A stretch of DNA of 64,000 bases from Haemophilus haemolyticus (GCF_001679045.1 NZ_LYCK01000012.1:124001-188000), one strand, 5' to 3'; shown: positions 1 to 9,606, counted from the stretch's first letter. The notes: a model not told the origin generated them from the letters alone. Translations and numbers: made by a program.

Positions 1-239
1 CCGCCTAATCCTTCTATTTCACAAATAGTTTTGTCGTCAGAAAGCTGATAGCGTACGCCTAATTCTTTGAGTGCGTTAAGCATATGTCGAATATCATCGC
101 TATCTAATAAATTGGTTACTTTTGTTGTGCCTTTAGCTAAGGCAGCTAAAAGTAATGCTCGATTAGATAAACTTTTAGAACCTGGTAAATTAATTGTTCC
201 TTCAACCGCACTTATTGGCGCAAGGGTGATTTTTTCCAC
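1..239 (-). CDS. aroA: 3-phosphoshikimate 1-carboxyvinyltransferase (EPSP synthase), N-terminal part
   Basis: Only the first 79 codons lie in the window; the rest runs off the left edge. The enzyme transfers enolpyruvate from PEP to shikimate 3-phosphate in the cytoplasmic chorismate pathway. The N-terminal family signature [17 protein letters not shown], which contributes to the substrate site, is visible from about residue 19. The start is taken as GTG at 239-237 (protein begins [10 protein letters not shown], read as Met). Its first base is the last base of the upstream purU TAG stop, so the two genes share one base and are probably translationally coupled. A perfect uptake sequence lies inside the gene near base 205. 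Confidence 0.93.
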   Translation of the reverse strand, partial: MEKITLAPISAVEGTINLPGSKSLSNRALLLAALAKGTTKVTNLLDSDDIRHMLNALKELGVRYQLSDDKTICEIEGLG

Positions 240-1075
240 TACAACACCACCGTTTTATTTTTATAAACAAAAATTCTATCGTGTAAAGCAAGATCAAGGG
301 CGCGACTTAGCACGGTTTTTTCTACATCACGGCCAGCACGCATCATAGCTTCAGCGCTATAAGTATGATCTACATTAATGACATTTTGCATAATGATTGG
401 GCCTTGATCCAATTCGTTATTAATGAAATGAGCTGTTGCGCCGATAATTTTTACACCTCGTTCATAGGCTTGTTGATAAGGCTTGGCGCCAATGAAAGCA
501 GGTAAGAATGAATGATGGATATTAATCACTCGATTTGGATAACGAGCGACAAATTCAGGATTTAACACACGCATATATTTAGCGAGGACAATATAATCTG
601 GCGTGTATTCATCAATTTTTTCAGCTAATAATTTATCGTGCTCAATACGAGTTAAGCCTTCATGACTAACCAAATGAAACGGAATATTAAAACGCTCAAC
701 GAGTTCGCGTAAATTATCATGGTTGCCGATCACTGCGGCAATTTCTACATCAAGCGCACCATAATAATTTTTCATTAAAATATCGCCGAGGCAGTGAGCT
801 TCTTTGGTGACTAAAATAACAATTCGTTTACGTTGTGTACTAATTAATCGACAATGCGTTCCTTCGGGTAAGCTATATTTTAGATCTTCTAATAAAGTAG
901 CTTCGTTAAAAATACCTTCCAATTCTGTGCGCATAAAGAAATGTTTGGTTTCAAAATCTACAAATTCATTATTATGCAGAATGTTTAGTTGATGTTTGTA
1001 ACAGATATTGGTGATTTTAGCTATTAGGCCTTTATCATCGGGACAATCGGTGAGTAATATTTTTTTTTCGATCAT
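239..1075 (-). CDS. purU: Formyltetrahydrofolate deformylase
   Basis: This 278-residue protein hydrolyses 10-formyl-THF to formate and THF, balancing one-carbon pools and supplying formate for PurT. Residues 1-80 form an ACT-type regulatory domain (begins [20 protein letters not shown]). The rest is a formyltransferase fold with the PurU-specific motif [14 protein letters not shown] around residues 187-200. Length matches the family. It is upstream of aroA on the same strand with a one-base stop/start overlap, so the pair is likely co-transcribed. Family knowledge says PurU is controlled allosterically by methionine and glycine through the ACT domain. Nothing looks broken. Confidence 0.95.
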   Translation of the reverse strand: MIEKKILLTDCPDDKGLIAKITNICYKHQLNILHNNEFVDFETKHFFMRTELEGIFNEATLLEDLKYSLPEGTHCRLISTQRKRIVILVTKEAHCLGDILMKNYYGALDVEIAAVIGNHDNLRELVERFNIPFHLVSHEGLTRIEHDKLLAEKIDEYTPDYIVLAKYMRVLNPEFVARYPNRVINIHHSFLPAFIGAKPYQQAYERGVKIIGATAHFINNELDQGPIIMQNVINVDHTYSAEAMMRAGRDVEKTVLSRALDLALHDRIFVYKNKTVVL

Positions 1076-1105
1076 AATGTTGTGTGCTACGTTTAGATAA
1101 AAAAA

Positions 1106-1129
1106 TAGAACCCATAAAAATGGGTTCTA
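1106..1129 (-). terminator. Intrinsic terminator of hns
   Basis: A perfect 9-bp stem (TAGAACCCA / TGGGTTCTA) with a 6-base loop, followed on the minus strand by a run of T residues. It lies 16 bases beyond the hns stop codon. Confidence 0.85.
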
Positions 1130-1145
1130 GTTTCAAATAGAAAAA

Positions 1146-1550
1146 TTAAATTTCGAAATCAGATAATGATTTACCAGAATTCAATGCATTTTGAATTGGG
1201 CGCGGTGTGCGGCCTTGGCCAGTCCATGTTTTGCGCTCACCATTTTCATCAATAAATGCATATTTTGCCGGGCGAGGTGGACGTTTTGCTCTAGCAGATG
1301 TTGCTGCTGTACCAAAGATCTCTTGTAATTCTTCAGGTGTAATACCTTCTTTTTCCATTAATTCTTTATATTTAGCTAAACGCTCTTTTCGCTCTGTTTC
1401 TGCTTTAATTAATTCTGCTTCATTAGCACGTTTCTCTTCAACAGCAGTTTGTAATTTTTCAAGAGCACTTTCCGCTTGTTCTAAAGTTAATTCGCGTACA
1501 GCCGCACGTAAACTACGAAGATTTGTCAAACCTTTTGCTAATTCGCTCAT
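1146..1550 (-). CDS. hns: DNA-binding nucleoid-associated protein H-NS
   Basis: This 134-residue protein binds curved AT-rich DNA and silences genes, including acquired ones. Residues 1-80 are highly charged and predicted helical/coiled coil, as in the H-NS oligomerisation domain. Residues 90-134 form the DNA-binding domain with the family hook TWTGQGRTPRPI, including QGRTP. It is transcribed alone, with a terminator just downstream and an AT-rich upstream region. The sequence cannot separate true H-NS from a StpA-type paralogue, but Haemophilus usually carries one copy. Confidence 0.95.
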   Translation of the reverse strand: MSELAKGLTNLRSLRAAVRELTLEQAESALEKLQTAVEEKRANEAELIKAETERKERLAKYKELMEKEGITPEELQEIFGTAATSARAKRPPRPAKYAFIDENGERKTWTGQGRTPRPIQNALNSGKSLSDFEI

Positions 1551-1729
1551 AATAAACCTCGATAAAATAATCTTGTATGTGGAAAAACTTATTTAATAAT
1601 AGGGAAAATAATATTTATTGTAAATATCTATTTTAAATAAATGGTCGGAGCAGGTATATATCTTTAAATTTCTTTTTGTTTATTTTTTATATTTTTAATT
1701 CAATCTAATAAAAAATTTTATAAAACCTG

Positions 1730-1758
1730 TTGGCATTTGGATTTTTTTACGGTAATCT
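1730..1758 (+). promoter_or_regulatory. Sigma-70 promoter for the lysine riboswitch leader
   Basis: TTGGCA (1730-1735) and TAATCT (1753-1758) are separated by exactly 17 bases. A start near 1765 would put the riboswitch at the very 5' end of the transcript. Position and spacing support this; it is not experimentally shown. Confidence 0.55.
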
Positions 1759-1769
1759 CTTGAATCACT

Positions 1770-1942
1770 ACAAAAGTAGAGGTGCAATCATTATAAGTAT
1801 TTTTTCAGAGTGGATAACGATGAAGAAAAAAGAAAGGAATGATTGCCGAAATCAAACAAAAGTCGTTTTGTTTGGTTGGTGGCGTACTTGAAAGGGGCGA
1901 CACTGTCATAGTTTTTTTGATTAACTATGGAGCGCTACGGTT
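1770..1942 (+). promoter_or_regulatory. Lysine riboswitch (L box)
   Basis: The conserved blocks of the lysine aptamer appear in order: GTAGAGGTGC (1776-1785), an AGTA block, GAAAGGAATGATTGCCGAAA, the GGTTGGTGGCG region, GAAAGGGGCGACACTGTCA, and the closing ATGGAGCGCTAC ending at 1938. The ends pair GTAG (1776-1779) with CTAC (1935-1938) as helix P1. No strong terminator follows. CTCCAT at 1977-1982 could pair with ATGGAG of the aptamer 3' end and influence access to the weak ribosome site near 1991, so translational control is inferred. It directly precedes the NhaC-family gene. Confidence 0.92.
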
Positions 1943-2002
1943 GTTCTGGTCTTATTCTGTCCTTTGCTTTCCGTTCTCTCCATTAATTGTAGGTATCTCT
2001 TA

Positions 2003-3523
2003 ATGGAACTTATCGATTTTTCATCCTCAGTTTGGTCAATCATTCCCGCTTTATTGGCGATTGTCTTGGCCATTGCAACTCGTCGTGTATTGGTGTCTCT
2101 CAGTGCAGGGATTATTGTTGGTGCGTTAATGTTAGGTGGCTGGAATATTGGCTCATCTTTCAGTTATCTATCAAGCAACGTGATTTCACTTGTTTATGCT
2201 GATGGCGCAATTAACTCTAATATGAACATTGTCTTGTTCTTATTATTGCTTGGTGTTTTAACCGCACTTTTAACTGTATCAGGTAGTAATCGTGCCTTTG
2301 CTGAATGGGCACAAAGCCGTATTAAAGGCCGTCGTGGTGCTAAATTATTAGCTGCATCATTAGTTTTTGTTACTTTTATTGACGATTATTTCCACAGTCT
2401 TGCTGTAGGCGCAATTGCTCGTCCAGTGACAGATCGTTTTAAAGTTTCTCGTGCGAAACTTGCTTATATTTTGGATTCAACGGCTGCGCCGATGTGTGTA
2501 ATGATGCCAGTTTCAAGTTGGGGCGCATACATTATTACCTTAGTAGGCGGTTTATTAGCGACTTATTCGATCACTGAATACACACCAATTGGTGCATTCG
2601 TGGCAATGAGCTCAATGAACTTCTATGCAATTTTCTCAATTATCATGGTGTTCTTTGTGGCATATTTTTCTTTCGATATTGCTTCAATGGCACGCCATGA
2701 AAAATTAGCTTTGGAAAATTCTGAAGATGAATTAGAAGAAGAAACGGGTGTAAAAGGTCACGTACGTAATCTCGTATTACCTATCTTAGTTTTAATTTTT
2801 TCAACGGTTACAATGATGATTTACACTGGTGCATCAGCATTAGCAGCGGATGGTAAAGAATTTAGCATTTTAGGTGCGTTTGAAAATACTGTTGTTGGAA
2901 CATCTTTAGTTGTAGGTGGTACTTGCTCAATTCTAGTTTCTACTTTATTAATTATTATTGATCGTCAAGTAAGTGTTCCAGAATATGTACGCTCTTGGAT
3001 TGCAGGTATTAAATCAATGGCTGGTGCCATTGCGATTTTATTCTTTGCGTGGACAATTAATAAAGTTGTTGGGGATATGCAAACTGGTAAATATTTATCT
3101 TCTCTTGTTTCCGGTAATATCCCAATGCAATTCTTACCAGTAATTTTATTTATTCTTGGTTCTGCAATGGCATTCTCAACCGGTACTAGCTGGGGGACAT
3201 TCGGTATTATGTTACCAATTGCAGCGGCTATGGCTGCAAATGCGGCGCCAGAATTATTACTCCCTTGTTTATCAGCAGTAATGGCGGGGGCTGTATGTGG
3301 TGACCATTGTTCGCCAGTATCGGATACAACGATTTTATCTTCAACTGGTGCAAAATGTAACCATATGGATCATGTGACAACTCAACTTCCTTATGCAGCG
3401 ACAGTTGCAGCCGCAACGGCTATCGGTTACATCGTGGTAGGTTTCACTTATTCAGGTTTAGCTGGTTTTGCTGCGACAGCGGTTTCATTATTTTTAATCG
3501 TATTTGCAGTGAAAAAACGTTAA
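2003..3523 (+). CDS. NhaC-family antiporter, probable lysine transporter (LysW type)
   Basis: This 506-residue integral membrane protein has about a dozen hydrophobic segments and the NhaC-family layout, including the conserved stretch SGTSWGTFGIMLPIA around residue 405 and GDHCSPVSDTT around residue 440. I start at ATG 2003 (MELIDFSSSV) rather than 1964. The 13 extra residues are not family-like and would run into the riboswitch expression platform. By sequence it is a cation/proton antiporter family member. The lysine riboswitch just upstream makes lysine the likely substrate, as inferred for LysW proteins. Monocistronic, with a terminator at 3580. Confidence 0.88.
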   Translation: MELIDFSSSVWSIIPALLAIVLAIATRRVLVSLSAGIIVGALMLGGWNIGSSFSYLSSNVISLVYADGAINSNMNIVLFLLLLGVLTALLTVSGSNRAFAEWAQSRIKGRRGAKLLAASLVFVTFIDDYFHSLAVGAIARPVTDRFKVSRAKLAYILDSTAAPMCVMMPVSSWGAYIITLVGGLLATYSITEYTPIGAFVAMSSMNFYAIFSIIMVFFVAYFSFDIASMARHEKLALENSEDELEEETGVKGHVRNLVLPILVLIFSTVTMMIYTGASALAADGKEFSILGAFENTVVGTSLVVGGTCSILVSTLLIIIDRQVSVPEYVRSWIAGIKSMAGAIAILFFAWTINKVVGDMQTGKYLSSLVSGNIPMQFLPVILFILGSAMAFSTGTSWGTFGIMLPIAAAMAANAAPELLLPCLSAVMAGAVCGDHCSPVSDTTILSSTGAKCNHMDHVTTQLPYAATVAAATAIGYIVVGFTYSGLAGFAATAVSLFLIVFAVKKR

Positions 3524-3579
3524 AAATGTGATCTTGCTCAAGAATCTAAATAAAATATAAAATTTTGATAAATTTATAA

Positions 3580-3607
3580 AATGCGACATAAGGTCGCATT
3601 TTTTTAC
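3580..3607 (+). terminator. Intrinsic terminator of the NhaC-family gene
   Basis: An 8-bp stem AATGCGAC (3580-3587) / GTCGCATT (3593-3600) with a 5-base loop, followed by a run of T. It lies 56 bases after the stop codon. Confidence 0.88.
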
Positions 3608-3789
3608 TTTTTAGTTTTATTTTTTTTATAAAAATCTAATTTTGTTTAATTGTTTGATTTTTTATTCTGTTTTGTTGGTGTTTTTATCCGTTGTATAGAC
3701 TAGACAAAAACTTTTTGCTTAGTATGATGTAAATCATTGATACAAAGCATGGGCACTTTTGAAAGTGCGGTTCGTTTTAGGAGTAAAAA

Positions 3790-5511
3790 ATGAAGAAGTT
3801 ATCTGGCGCAGAGATGGTGGTTCAATCTTTACGCGATGAAGGCGTAGAGTATTTATTTGGTTATCCAGGTGGGGCAGTATTAGATATTTATGATGCGATC
3901 CATACATTAGGTGGTATTGAACATATTTTAGTTCGTCATGAACAAGCGGCTGTACACATGGCGGATGGCTATGCACGTTCTACAGGTAAAGTTGGATGTG
4001 TGTTAGTGACTTCAGGACCGGGAGCAACAAATGCAATTACTGGGATTTTAACTGCTTATACAGATTCCGTTCCTATGGTCATTATTTCTGGTCAGGTCAT
4101 GAGTAATTTAATTGGCCGAGATGCATTCCAAGAATGTGATATGGTGGGGATTTCTCGTCCTGTTGTGAAGCATAGCTTTATTGTCAAAAAAGCGGAAGAT
4201 ATTCCATCTATTTTGAAGAAAGCTTTTTATATTGCCTCAACTGGTCGTCCAGGGCCTGTTGTGGTGGATATTCCCAAAGATACTGTAAATCCGAATTTTA
4301 AATATCCTTATGAATACCCTGAATCTGTAGAGTTACGCTCTTATAATCCAACAGTAAATGGGCACAAAGGCCAAATTAAAAAAGCATTAAAAGCACTTTT
4401 AGTAGCGAAGAAACCAATACTTTTCGTCGGTGGCGGCGCGATTGCTGCTGAATGTAGCACGCAGTTAATTCAGTTTGCACAACGGTTAAATTTACCGGTT
4501 ACCTCATCATTAATGGGATTAGGCGCTTATCCAAGTACGGATAAACAATTCCTAGGTATGTTAGGGATGCACGGTACTTTCGAAGCCAATACGGCAATGC
4601 ACGAAAGTGATCTTATTTTGGGGATTGGCGTTCGTTTTGATGATCGCACAACAAATAATTTAGAAAAATATTGCCCAAATGCCAAAGTGATTCATATTGA
4701 TATTGATCCAACCTCGATTTCTAAAAATGTCCCAGCAGCAATTCCAATTGTCGGAAATGCGAAAAATGTATTGGAAGAATTTTTGAGTTTATTGAATGAA
4801 GAGGGATTGAAATCTCAAACAGATCTTGAAAGTTGGTGGCAAGAAATCAACCAATGGAAAGCAAAAAAATGTTTGGAATTTGACCGCACTTCTAGCGTGA
4901 TTAAACCACAACAAGTTATGGAAGCGGTATATCGTCTTACTAAAGGACAGGCGTATGTGGCTTCTGATGTAGGGCAACATCAAATGTTTGCTGCGTTACA
5001 TTATCCATTCGATGAGCCTCGTCATTGGATTAACTCTGGTGGCGCGGGCACCATGGGATTTGGTTTACCCGCTGCATTAGGCGTGAAATTGGCTCACCCG
5101 GAAGGAACTGTTGTTTGTGTTACTGGTGATGGAAGTATTCAAATGAATATTCAAGAACTTTCTACCGCAACGCAGTATGGCATTCCAGTTGTCATTATTT
5201 GTTTGAACAATCATTTCTTGGGAATGGTAAAACAATGGCAAGATTTGATTTATTCTGGCCGCCATTCGCAAACCTATATGAATTCCTTGCCTGATTTTGT
5301 GAAATTGGCTGAATCTTACGGTCATGTCGGTATAAAAATTGCTACGCCCGATGAACTTGAAAGTAAATTGCAAGAAGCATTCAGCATTAAAAATAAATTA
5401 GTATTTGTGGATATTAATGTAGATGAATCTGAGCATGTGTATCCAATGCAAATTCGTAGCGGCGCAATGAATGAAATGATTTTAAGTAAACACCAAGAGG
5501 AGACAAACTAA
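3790..5511 (+). CDS. ilvI: Acetolactate synthase III, large (catalytic) subunit
   Basis: This 573-residue ThDP/FAD enzyme condenses pyruvate with pyruvate or 2-oxobutyrate, the first common step of valine, leucine and isoleucine synthesis. Visible are the catalytic glutamate region [19 protein letters not shown] (residues 50-68), the FAD-binding middle domain, and the C-terminal ThDP/Mg motif [15 protein letters not shown]...NN (about residues 446-475). The start ATG at 3790 follows a good AGGAG site. Its last base is the first base of ilvH, so the subunits are translationally coupled. No leader peptide or attenuator is seen in the 266 bases upstream, which are very AT-rich and carry one uptake sequence near 3765. 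Confidence 0.96.
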   Translation: MKKLSGAEMVVQSLRDEGVEYLFGYPGGAVLDIYDAIHTLGGIEHILVRHEQAAVHMADGYARSTGKVGCVLVTSGPGATNAITGILTAYTDSVPMVIISGQVMSNLIGRDAFQECDMVGISRPVVKHSFIVKKAEDIPSILKKAFYIASTGRPGPVVVDIPKDTVNPNFKYPYEYPESVELRSYNPTVNGHKGQIKKALKALLVAKKPILFVGGGAIAAECSTQLIQFAQRLNLPVTSSLMGLGAYPSTDKQFLGMLGMHGTFEANTAMHESDLILGIGVRFDDRTTNNLEKYCPNAKVIHIDIDPTSISKNVPAAIPIVGNAKNVLEEFLSLLNEEGLKSQTDLESWWQEINQWKAKKCLEFDRTSSVIKPQQVMEAVYRLTKGQAYVASDVGQHQMFAALHYPFDEPRHWINSGGAGTMGFGLPAALGVKLAHPEGTVVCVTGDGSIQMNIQELSTATQYGIPVVIICLNNHFLGMVKQWQDLIYSGRHSQTYMNSLPDFVKLAESYGHVGIKIATPDELESKLQEAFSIKNKLVFVDINVDESEHVYPMQIRSGAMNEMILSKHQEETN

Positions 5512-6002
5512 TGCGTAGAATTTTATCTGTTTTACTCGAAAATGAGTCTGGCGCTTTATCGCGTGTTGTTGGTTTATTCTCCCAACGTGCTTTTAATATT
5601 GAAAGTTTGACGGTGGCGCCAACGGATGATCCAACACTTTCTCGAATGACTATTGAAGCGGTGGGCGATGCTCAAGTATTGGAACAAATTGAGAAACAAC
5701 TCCATAAATTAGTGGATGTGTTTAAAGTGATTAACTTGAGTGAGCAAGAGCATATAGTTCGAGAAATTGTTTTAGCGAAGGTAAGGGCAGTGGGTTCATC
5801 TCGCGATGAGATTAAACGTTTAGCCGATATTTTCCGTGGACAAATTGTAGATCTCACACCAAAATCTTACACAATTCAATTAAGTGGCACGAAAGATAAA
5901 ATTGATGCATTTATTTCTGCATTGAAAGAAGAAACCACATTGTTGGAAATTGTTCGTTCTGGATTGATTAGTGTGTCTCGTGGAGAAAAGAATATTCTCT
6001 AA
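5511..6002 (+). CDS. ilvH: Acetolactate synthase III, small (regulatory) subunit
   Basis: This 163-residue subunit activates IlvI and confers valine feedback inhibition. The N-terminal ACT domain (residues 1-75, [20 protein letters not shown]) contains the typical NESGALSRV loop where valine binds. The C-terminal half (about 80-160) is the ALS_ss_C domain. It overlaps the ilvI stop by one base. Length is the usual 163. It is the last gene of the operon; the next plus-strand signal is the CRP-type promoter at 6092. Confidence 0.96.
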   Translation: MRRILSVLLENESGALSRVVGLFSQRAFNIESLTVAPTDDPTLSRMTIEAVGDAQVLEQIEKQLHKLVDVFKVINLSEQEHIVREIVLAKVRAVGSSRDEIKRLADIFRGQIVDLTPKSYTIQLSGTKDKIDAFISALKEETTLLEIVRSGLISVSRGEKNIL

Positions 6003-6091
6003 AGTAGGGGCGTAAAGTGCGGAAATATTTTAATAGAATTTTACCGCACTTTATTAGAAATATATTTGTTTTTAGTTTTTTTATAAAAAAA

Positions 6092-6154
6092 TCGTGACCA
6101 AGTTCACAAATCTAAAAATATGTATTTGCATAACTGATCGGATTTCTTTATTCT
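6092..6154 (+). promoter_or_regulatory. CRP site and promoter of a candidate small RNA
   Basis: GTGACCAAGTTCAC (6094-6107) matches the CRP dyad GTGA-N6-TCAC and is followed by A, as in TCACA. Downstream are TTGCAT (6126-6131) and TATTCT (6149-6154) with 17-base spacing, giving a predicted start near 6161. The CRP dyad centre (6100.5) is then about -61, the classical class I activation distance. Seen in sequence; CRP activation is inferred. Confidence 0.6.
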
Positions 6155-6160
6155 GAAACC

Positions 6161-6238
6161 ACTAAAAACAAGTGCTATCTTAAATAGCCGACATCTATTT
6201 TGCTTTCCGAGTAGTGCCCCATTGGGGCACTTTTTTTA
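6161..6238 (+). ncRNA. Candidate CRP-activated small RNA
   Basis: This is a short transcription unit of about 75 bases without a sensible reading frame, between ilvH (ends 6002) and argS (opposite strand, ends 6295). It has its own promoter and CRP site upstream. It ends in a strong intrinsic terminator: an 8-bp stem AGTGCCCC (6213-6220) / GGGGCACT (6224-6231) with loop ATT, then seven T. Before the terminator is a pyrimidine-rich stretch (TTTTGCTTTCC, about 6198-6208) that could base-pair with ribosome binding sites, as Hfq-type sRNAs do. I do not recognise a known family. It could instead be a leader fragment or a secondary ilvIH terminator, but the independent promoter argues against that. 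Confidence 0.55.
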
Positions 6239-6257
6239 TTCTGTAAATAAGCATAAA

Positions 6258-6283
6258 AAATCCCTTTCGTAAGAAAGGGATTT
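6258..6283 (-). terminator. Intrinsic terminator of argS
   Basis: An 11-bp stem AAATCCCTTTC / GAAAGGGATTT with loop GTAA, followed on the minus strand by T residues. It sits 12 bases after the argS stop. Confidence 0.88.
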
Positions 6284-6294
6284 AATTATCTAAA

Positions 6295-8028
6295 TTACAT
6301 TTTTTCTACGGTTCTAATACCGAGTAACTCTAAACCTTGTTTTAAGGTTTTTTCCGTTAATAATGCCAATTTCAAACGGCTTAATTTTACGGACTCATCT
6401 TCAGCATTTAAAATTGGGCAATGTTCATAGAATGATGAGAAGATGCCAGCAAGTTCGTATAAATAAGCACAAAGCACGTGTGGTGTGCCTTCTTTTCCAA
6501 CTGTTTGCACCGCTTCTTCAAATTGTAGAAGTTTAATTGCAAGCGCTCTTTCTTTATCATCTTCAAGCGTTAAAGGTGCAGCCAAAAGTGCGGTCGAATT
6601 TATATCTGTTTTATTAAAGATCGAACGGATTCGGGTATAAGCATATTGCATATAAGGCGCAGTGTTACCTTCAAAGCTTAACATGTTATCCCAATCAAAA
6701 ACGTAATCAGTAGTACGGTTTTTGGAGAGATCCGCATATTTCACCGCACCAATACCGACAGCCTCAATCACGGCTTCTTTTTCATCATTAGATAAATTTG
6801 TATTTTTTTCATTAATTAATACAGTAGCGCGCTCAATCGCTTCATCTAATAGATCGGCTAATTTCACCGTGCCACCGGTACGAGTTTTAAATGGTTTGCC
6901 ATCTTTACCAAGCATCATCCCAAAGTTTTTATGCTCTAAAGAGAAACTGTCTGGTACATAACCTGCTTTACGAGTAATTAACCAAGCTTGTTGCATATGT
7001 TGGCTTTGGCGAGTATCTGAAAAAACAAGTGCGCGATCAGCTTTTAATGTTTCATAACGATATTTTGCTGCAGCAATATCGGTTGTAGTGTAAAGGAAAC
7101 CTCCATCTTTTTTCTGAACGATCACGCCCATTGGATCGCCTTCTTTATTTTTGAATTCATCCAAATAAACAACCAATGCACCATCATCTTCTACAGCTAA
7201 ACCTTGTTTTTTAAGATCTTCTACGATGCTTGGTAACATAGGATTATAAAGACTTTCACCCATCACATCTTTTTCGGTTAAAGTCACATTCAAGCGATCA
7301 TAGTTGTGCTGATTTTGTTGCATGGTGATGTCGACTAAACGTTTCCACATCGCTCGACAATATTCATCACCACCTTGTAATTTCACAACATAATTACGCG
7401 CTTTTTCTGCGAATATTTCATCTTCATCGTAGTGTTTTTTGGCTTCGCGATAAAAGGCCTCAAGATCTTGTAATTCCATTTCACTCGCATGCTCGTTTTG
7501 CATTTTTTCAAGATAAGCAATAAGCATTCCGAATTGCGTTCCCCAGTCACCGACATGGTTTGCACGAATCACATTGTGACCTAAAAATTCCAGGGTTCTC
7601 ACAACTGCATCACCAATGATAGTAGAGCGTAAATGGCCAACATGCATTTCTTTTGCCACGTTTGGAGATGAATAATCAATCACAACAGTTTGCTTATCCG
7701 TAGCTTGAATGCCTAAATTATTTTCGGAAAGCGCAGTTGAAACTTCAGTTGTTAGCCAAGTTGGATTTAAGAAAATATTAATAAAGCCTGGTCCTGCGAT
7801 TTCTAATTTTTCTGCAATATCAGATAGTTGAGCATTATCTAAAACTTTTTGAGCAAATTCTCGTGGATTTAAACCTAATTTTTTCGCCGCAGCCATAATG
7901 CCATTGGCTTGATAATCGCCAAATTGTGGTTTTCCTGATTGACGAACAAGCGCATCGCAAGATTGATCTGCCCCAGCAAGAATCATAGCTTGTTTGATTT
8001 TGTCGGATAAAATAGATTGAATATTCAC
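6295..8028 (-). CDS. argS: Arginyl-tRNA synthetase
   Basis: This class I aminoacyl-tRNA synthetase of 577 residues charges tRNA-Arg. The N-terminal Add-1 domain is followed by the HIGH-type motif [20 protein letters not shown] (from about residue 119), a Rossmann catalytic core, and the DALR anticodon-binding domain near the C-terminus ([13 protein letters not shown] region). I choose GTG at 8028 ([10 protein letters not shown], read as Met): a good AGGAAA ribosome site lies just upstream and it gives the usual family length. The longer frame starts with TTG at 8046 and would overlap that ribosome site. Transcribed alone. Confidence 0.95.
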   Translation of the reverse strand: MNIQSILSDKIKQAMILAGADQSCDALVRQSGKPQFGDYQANGIMAAAKKLGLNPREFAQKVLDNAQLSDIAEKLEIAGPGFINIFLNPTWLTTEVSTALSENNLGIQATDKQTVVIDYSSPNVAKEMHVGHLRSTIIGDAVVRTLEFLGHNVIRANHVGDWGTQFGMLIAYLEKMQNEHASEMELQDLEAFYREAKKHYDEDEIFAEKARNYVVKLQGGDEYCRAMWKRLVDITMQQNQHNYDRLNVTLTEKDVMGESLYNPMLPSIVEDLKKQGLAVEDDGALVVYLDEFKNKEGDPMGVIVQKKDGGFLYTTTDIAAAKYRYETLKADRALVFSDTRQSQHMQQAWLITRKAGYVPDSFSLEHKNFGMMLGKDGKPFKTRTGGTVKLADLLDEAIERATVLINEKNTNLSNDEKEAVIEAVGIGAVKYADLSKNRTTDYVFDWDNMLSFEGNTAPYMQYAYTRIRSIFNKTDINSTALLAAPLTLEDDKERALAIKLLQFEEAVQTVGKEGTPHVLCAYLYELAGIFSSFYEHCPILNAEDESVKLSRLKLALLTEKTLKQGLELLGIRTVEKM

Positions 8029-8107
8029 GTTTTTTCCTATGTTCAAATTGAATAATGAAAATAATCGGCTATGATACCGTTCTTTATGAGTTTCTCAAAG
8101 GGACAAA

Positions 8108-8677
8108 ATGACAAATTTACAGGAAAAATCATCCGCACTTTTTTCTGATTTGGCGGAATTTGAAAAAAAAATTCAACAATTAGCTCAAATGATGTCAATC
8201 GATTTTTCAAATTATGAAATCGATCACCTTGCCGTGCGTGTAAATAATGAACAAAATGCAAAAAACTGGCTGACACTTTTATTGAAATACGGTAGAATTT
8301 TATCCGATAACATTGTCAACGGACGTAAGATTTATCTAATTCAGTTAGAAAAAGCAGTGAAGTTCGCTAATCAGTTCGTTGATGTTATTGAACTGCCGTT
8401 CCCTAAAAATAAGCAGTATCCTGTAGAAGGTTGGGAGCATATTGAGGTTGTAATACCATTTTTACCGAATGAATCGATAAATGAATGGGTACAGCGTATT
8501 AATATGCGTTTTTTATGGAGCGAATTAACTCAATTAACCATTAAAGTGAGCGAGCCTAAAGTGGATGGCGAGAGATTGCCTAATCCATCTATTGCAGTAA
8601 GTTTTGTTGATAAGACATCAAATCATACTTGTATTAAGGTTCATCCTTATTCTATAAAGAAAATACTCGAGGTTTAG
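8108..8677 (+). CDS. YecM-like protein (VOC-superfamily fold)
   Basis: This 189-residue soluble protein resembles E. coli YecM, a conserved protein related to glyoxalase/isomerase folds with putative metal-binding residues. The family-type segment YEIDHLAVRVNNEQNAKNW lies near residues 37-55, with His-41 as a likely metal ligand, and VEGWEHIEVVIP near residues 107-118 adds His-112. No enzymatic activity is established for the family. It is followed four bases later by the small lipoprotein gene, so the two may be co-transcribed. It diverges from argS with only 79 bases between starts. Confidence 0.75.
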   Translation: MTNLQEKSSALFSDLAEFEKKIQQLAQMMSIDFSNYEIDHLAVRVNNEQNAKNWLTLLLKYGRILSDNIVNGRKIYLIQLEKAVKFANQFVDVIELPFPKNKQYPVEGWEHIEVVIPFLPNESINEWVQRINMRFLWSELTQLTIKVSEPKVDGERLPNPSIAVSFVDKTSNHTCIKVHPYSIKKILEV

Positions 8678-8681
8678 CAAA

Positions 8682-8978
8682 ATGAAAAAATTATCTCTTG
8701 CATTAGCGGTTTTAGCAGCTGTAGGTTTAAGTGCTTGTTCTTCTTTCCAAAAAGATGAAAATGCTTATAAAGGTCAAATCGTTTTTAGCCAAATGGAAGG
8801 TGAAAATCTTAAATTAACTATCCGTAAAAATGATTGTTCAGGTAATCAACAAGAAGGTGAGCAAGTTGTGCTTACTCACAAGTATGATTCAACCTTAGTT
8901 GTTGGTGCTTGTGTTTTAGTATCTGACAATGGTAATACTAAAAACATTTCAACTTTTTCTCCGAGAAATCCACTTTAA
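8682..8978 (+). CDS. Small lipoprotein of unknown function
   Basis: A 98-residue precursor with a lipoprotein signal peptide MKKLSLALAVLAAVGLSAC; the lipobox LSAC places the lipidated cysteine at residue 19. The mature part is about 80 residues, with two further cysteines (in KNDCSGNQ and VVGACVLV) that could form a disulfide. The residue after Cys is Ser, not Asp, so the outer membrane is the likely destination. It lies four bases after the YecM-like gene and 25 bases before pcp. I do not recognise a specific function. Confidence 0.8.
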   Translation: MKKLSLALAVLAAVGLSACSSFQKDENAYKGQIVFSQMEGENLKLTIRKNDCSGNQQEGEQVVLTHKYDSTLVVGACVLVSDNGNTKNISTFSPRNPL

Positions 8979-9003
8979 TTCCTTTTCAGAGGGAGCATAG
9001 CAT

Positions 9004-9468
9004 ATGAAAAAAACAAGTATGGCATTAGCACTGTTAGTTGCTTTTAGTGTAACTGGTTGTGCAAATACTGATGTTTTCAGCGGTGATGTTTATAGTGCAT
9101 CTCAAGCTAAAGAAGCTCGTTCAATTACTTATGGTACGATTGTTTCTGTGCGTCCTGTTAAAATTCAAGCTGATAATCAAGGTGTAGTTGGTACGCTTGG
9201 TGGCGGTGCTTTAGGTGGTATTGCAGGTAGTGCAATTGGCGGTGGTCGTGGTCAGGCTATTGCAGCAGTAGTTGGCGCGATTGGCGGTGCAGTAGCTGGA
9301 AGCAAAATCGAAGAAAAAATGAGTCAAGTAAATGGTGCTGAACTTGTAATTAAGAAAGATGATGGTCAAGAGATCGTTGTCGTTCAAAAGGCTGACAGCA
9401 GTTTTGTAGCTGGTCGCCGAGTTCGTATTGTTGGTGGTGGCTCAAGCTTAAATGTTTCTGTGCTATAA
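9004..9468 (+). CDS. pcp: Outer membrane lipoprotein Pcp (SlyB family)
   Basis: This 154-residue protein has a lipoprotein signal (MKKTSMALALLVAFSVTGC, lipobox VTGC). The glycine-rich 'glycine zipper' membrane segment GTLGGGALGGIAGSAIGGGR (about residues 61-80) continues through AIGGAVAGSKIEEK, which defines the SlyB/Pcp family. In H. influenzae this is the Pal cross-reacting protein. SlyB proteins form a structural ring around outer membrane proteins and LPS under stress. Strong ribosome site GAGGGAG upstream. A terminator follows at 9498. Confidence 0.92.
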   Translation: MKKTSMALALLVAFSVTGCANTDVFSGDVYSASQAKEARSITYGTIVSVRPVKIQADNQGVVGTLGGGALGGIAGSAIGGGRGQAIAAVVGAIGGAVAGSKIEEKMSQVNGAELVIKKDDGQEIVVVQKADSSFVAGRRVRIVGGGSSLNVSVL

Positions 9469-9497
9469 CTAATAGCGTTAACGCCTAATATATTATT

Positions 9498-9535
9498 AAT
9501 CAGCGTCTTAATCAGTTAAGGCGCTGATTTTTTTA
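9498..9535 (+). terminator. Intrinsic terminator of pcp
   Basis: Stem AATCAGCG (9498-9505) / CGCTGATT (9522-9529), extendable by inner TCTTAA/TTAAGG pairing, followed by a run of T. Confidence 0.85.
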
Positions 9536-9606
9536 TTATTAAAAATACAAAAAACAATCAATTAAAAATTTTTACGTCTATTCATAACATCTTAAAGATA
9601 AATTTA

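Noticed and set aside
3524..3789. A leader peptide/attenuator or T-box before ilvI
   Set aside because: No short frame rich in Ile/Leu/Val and no T-box sequence; only an AT-rich promoter region and an uptake sequence.
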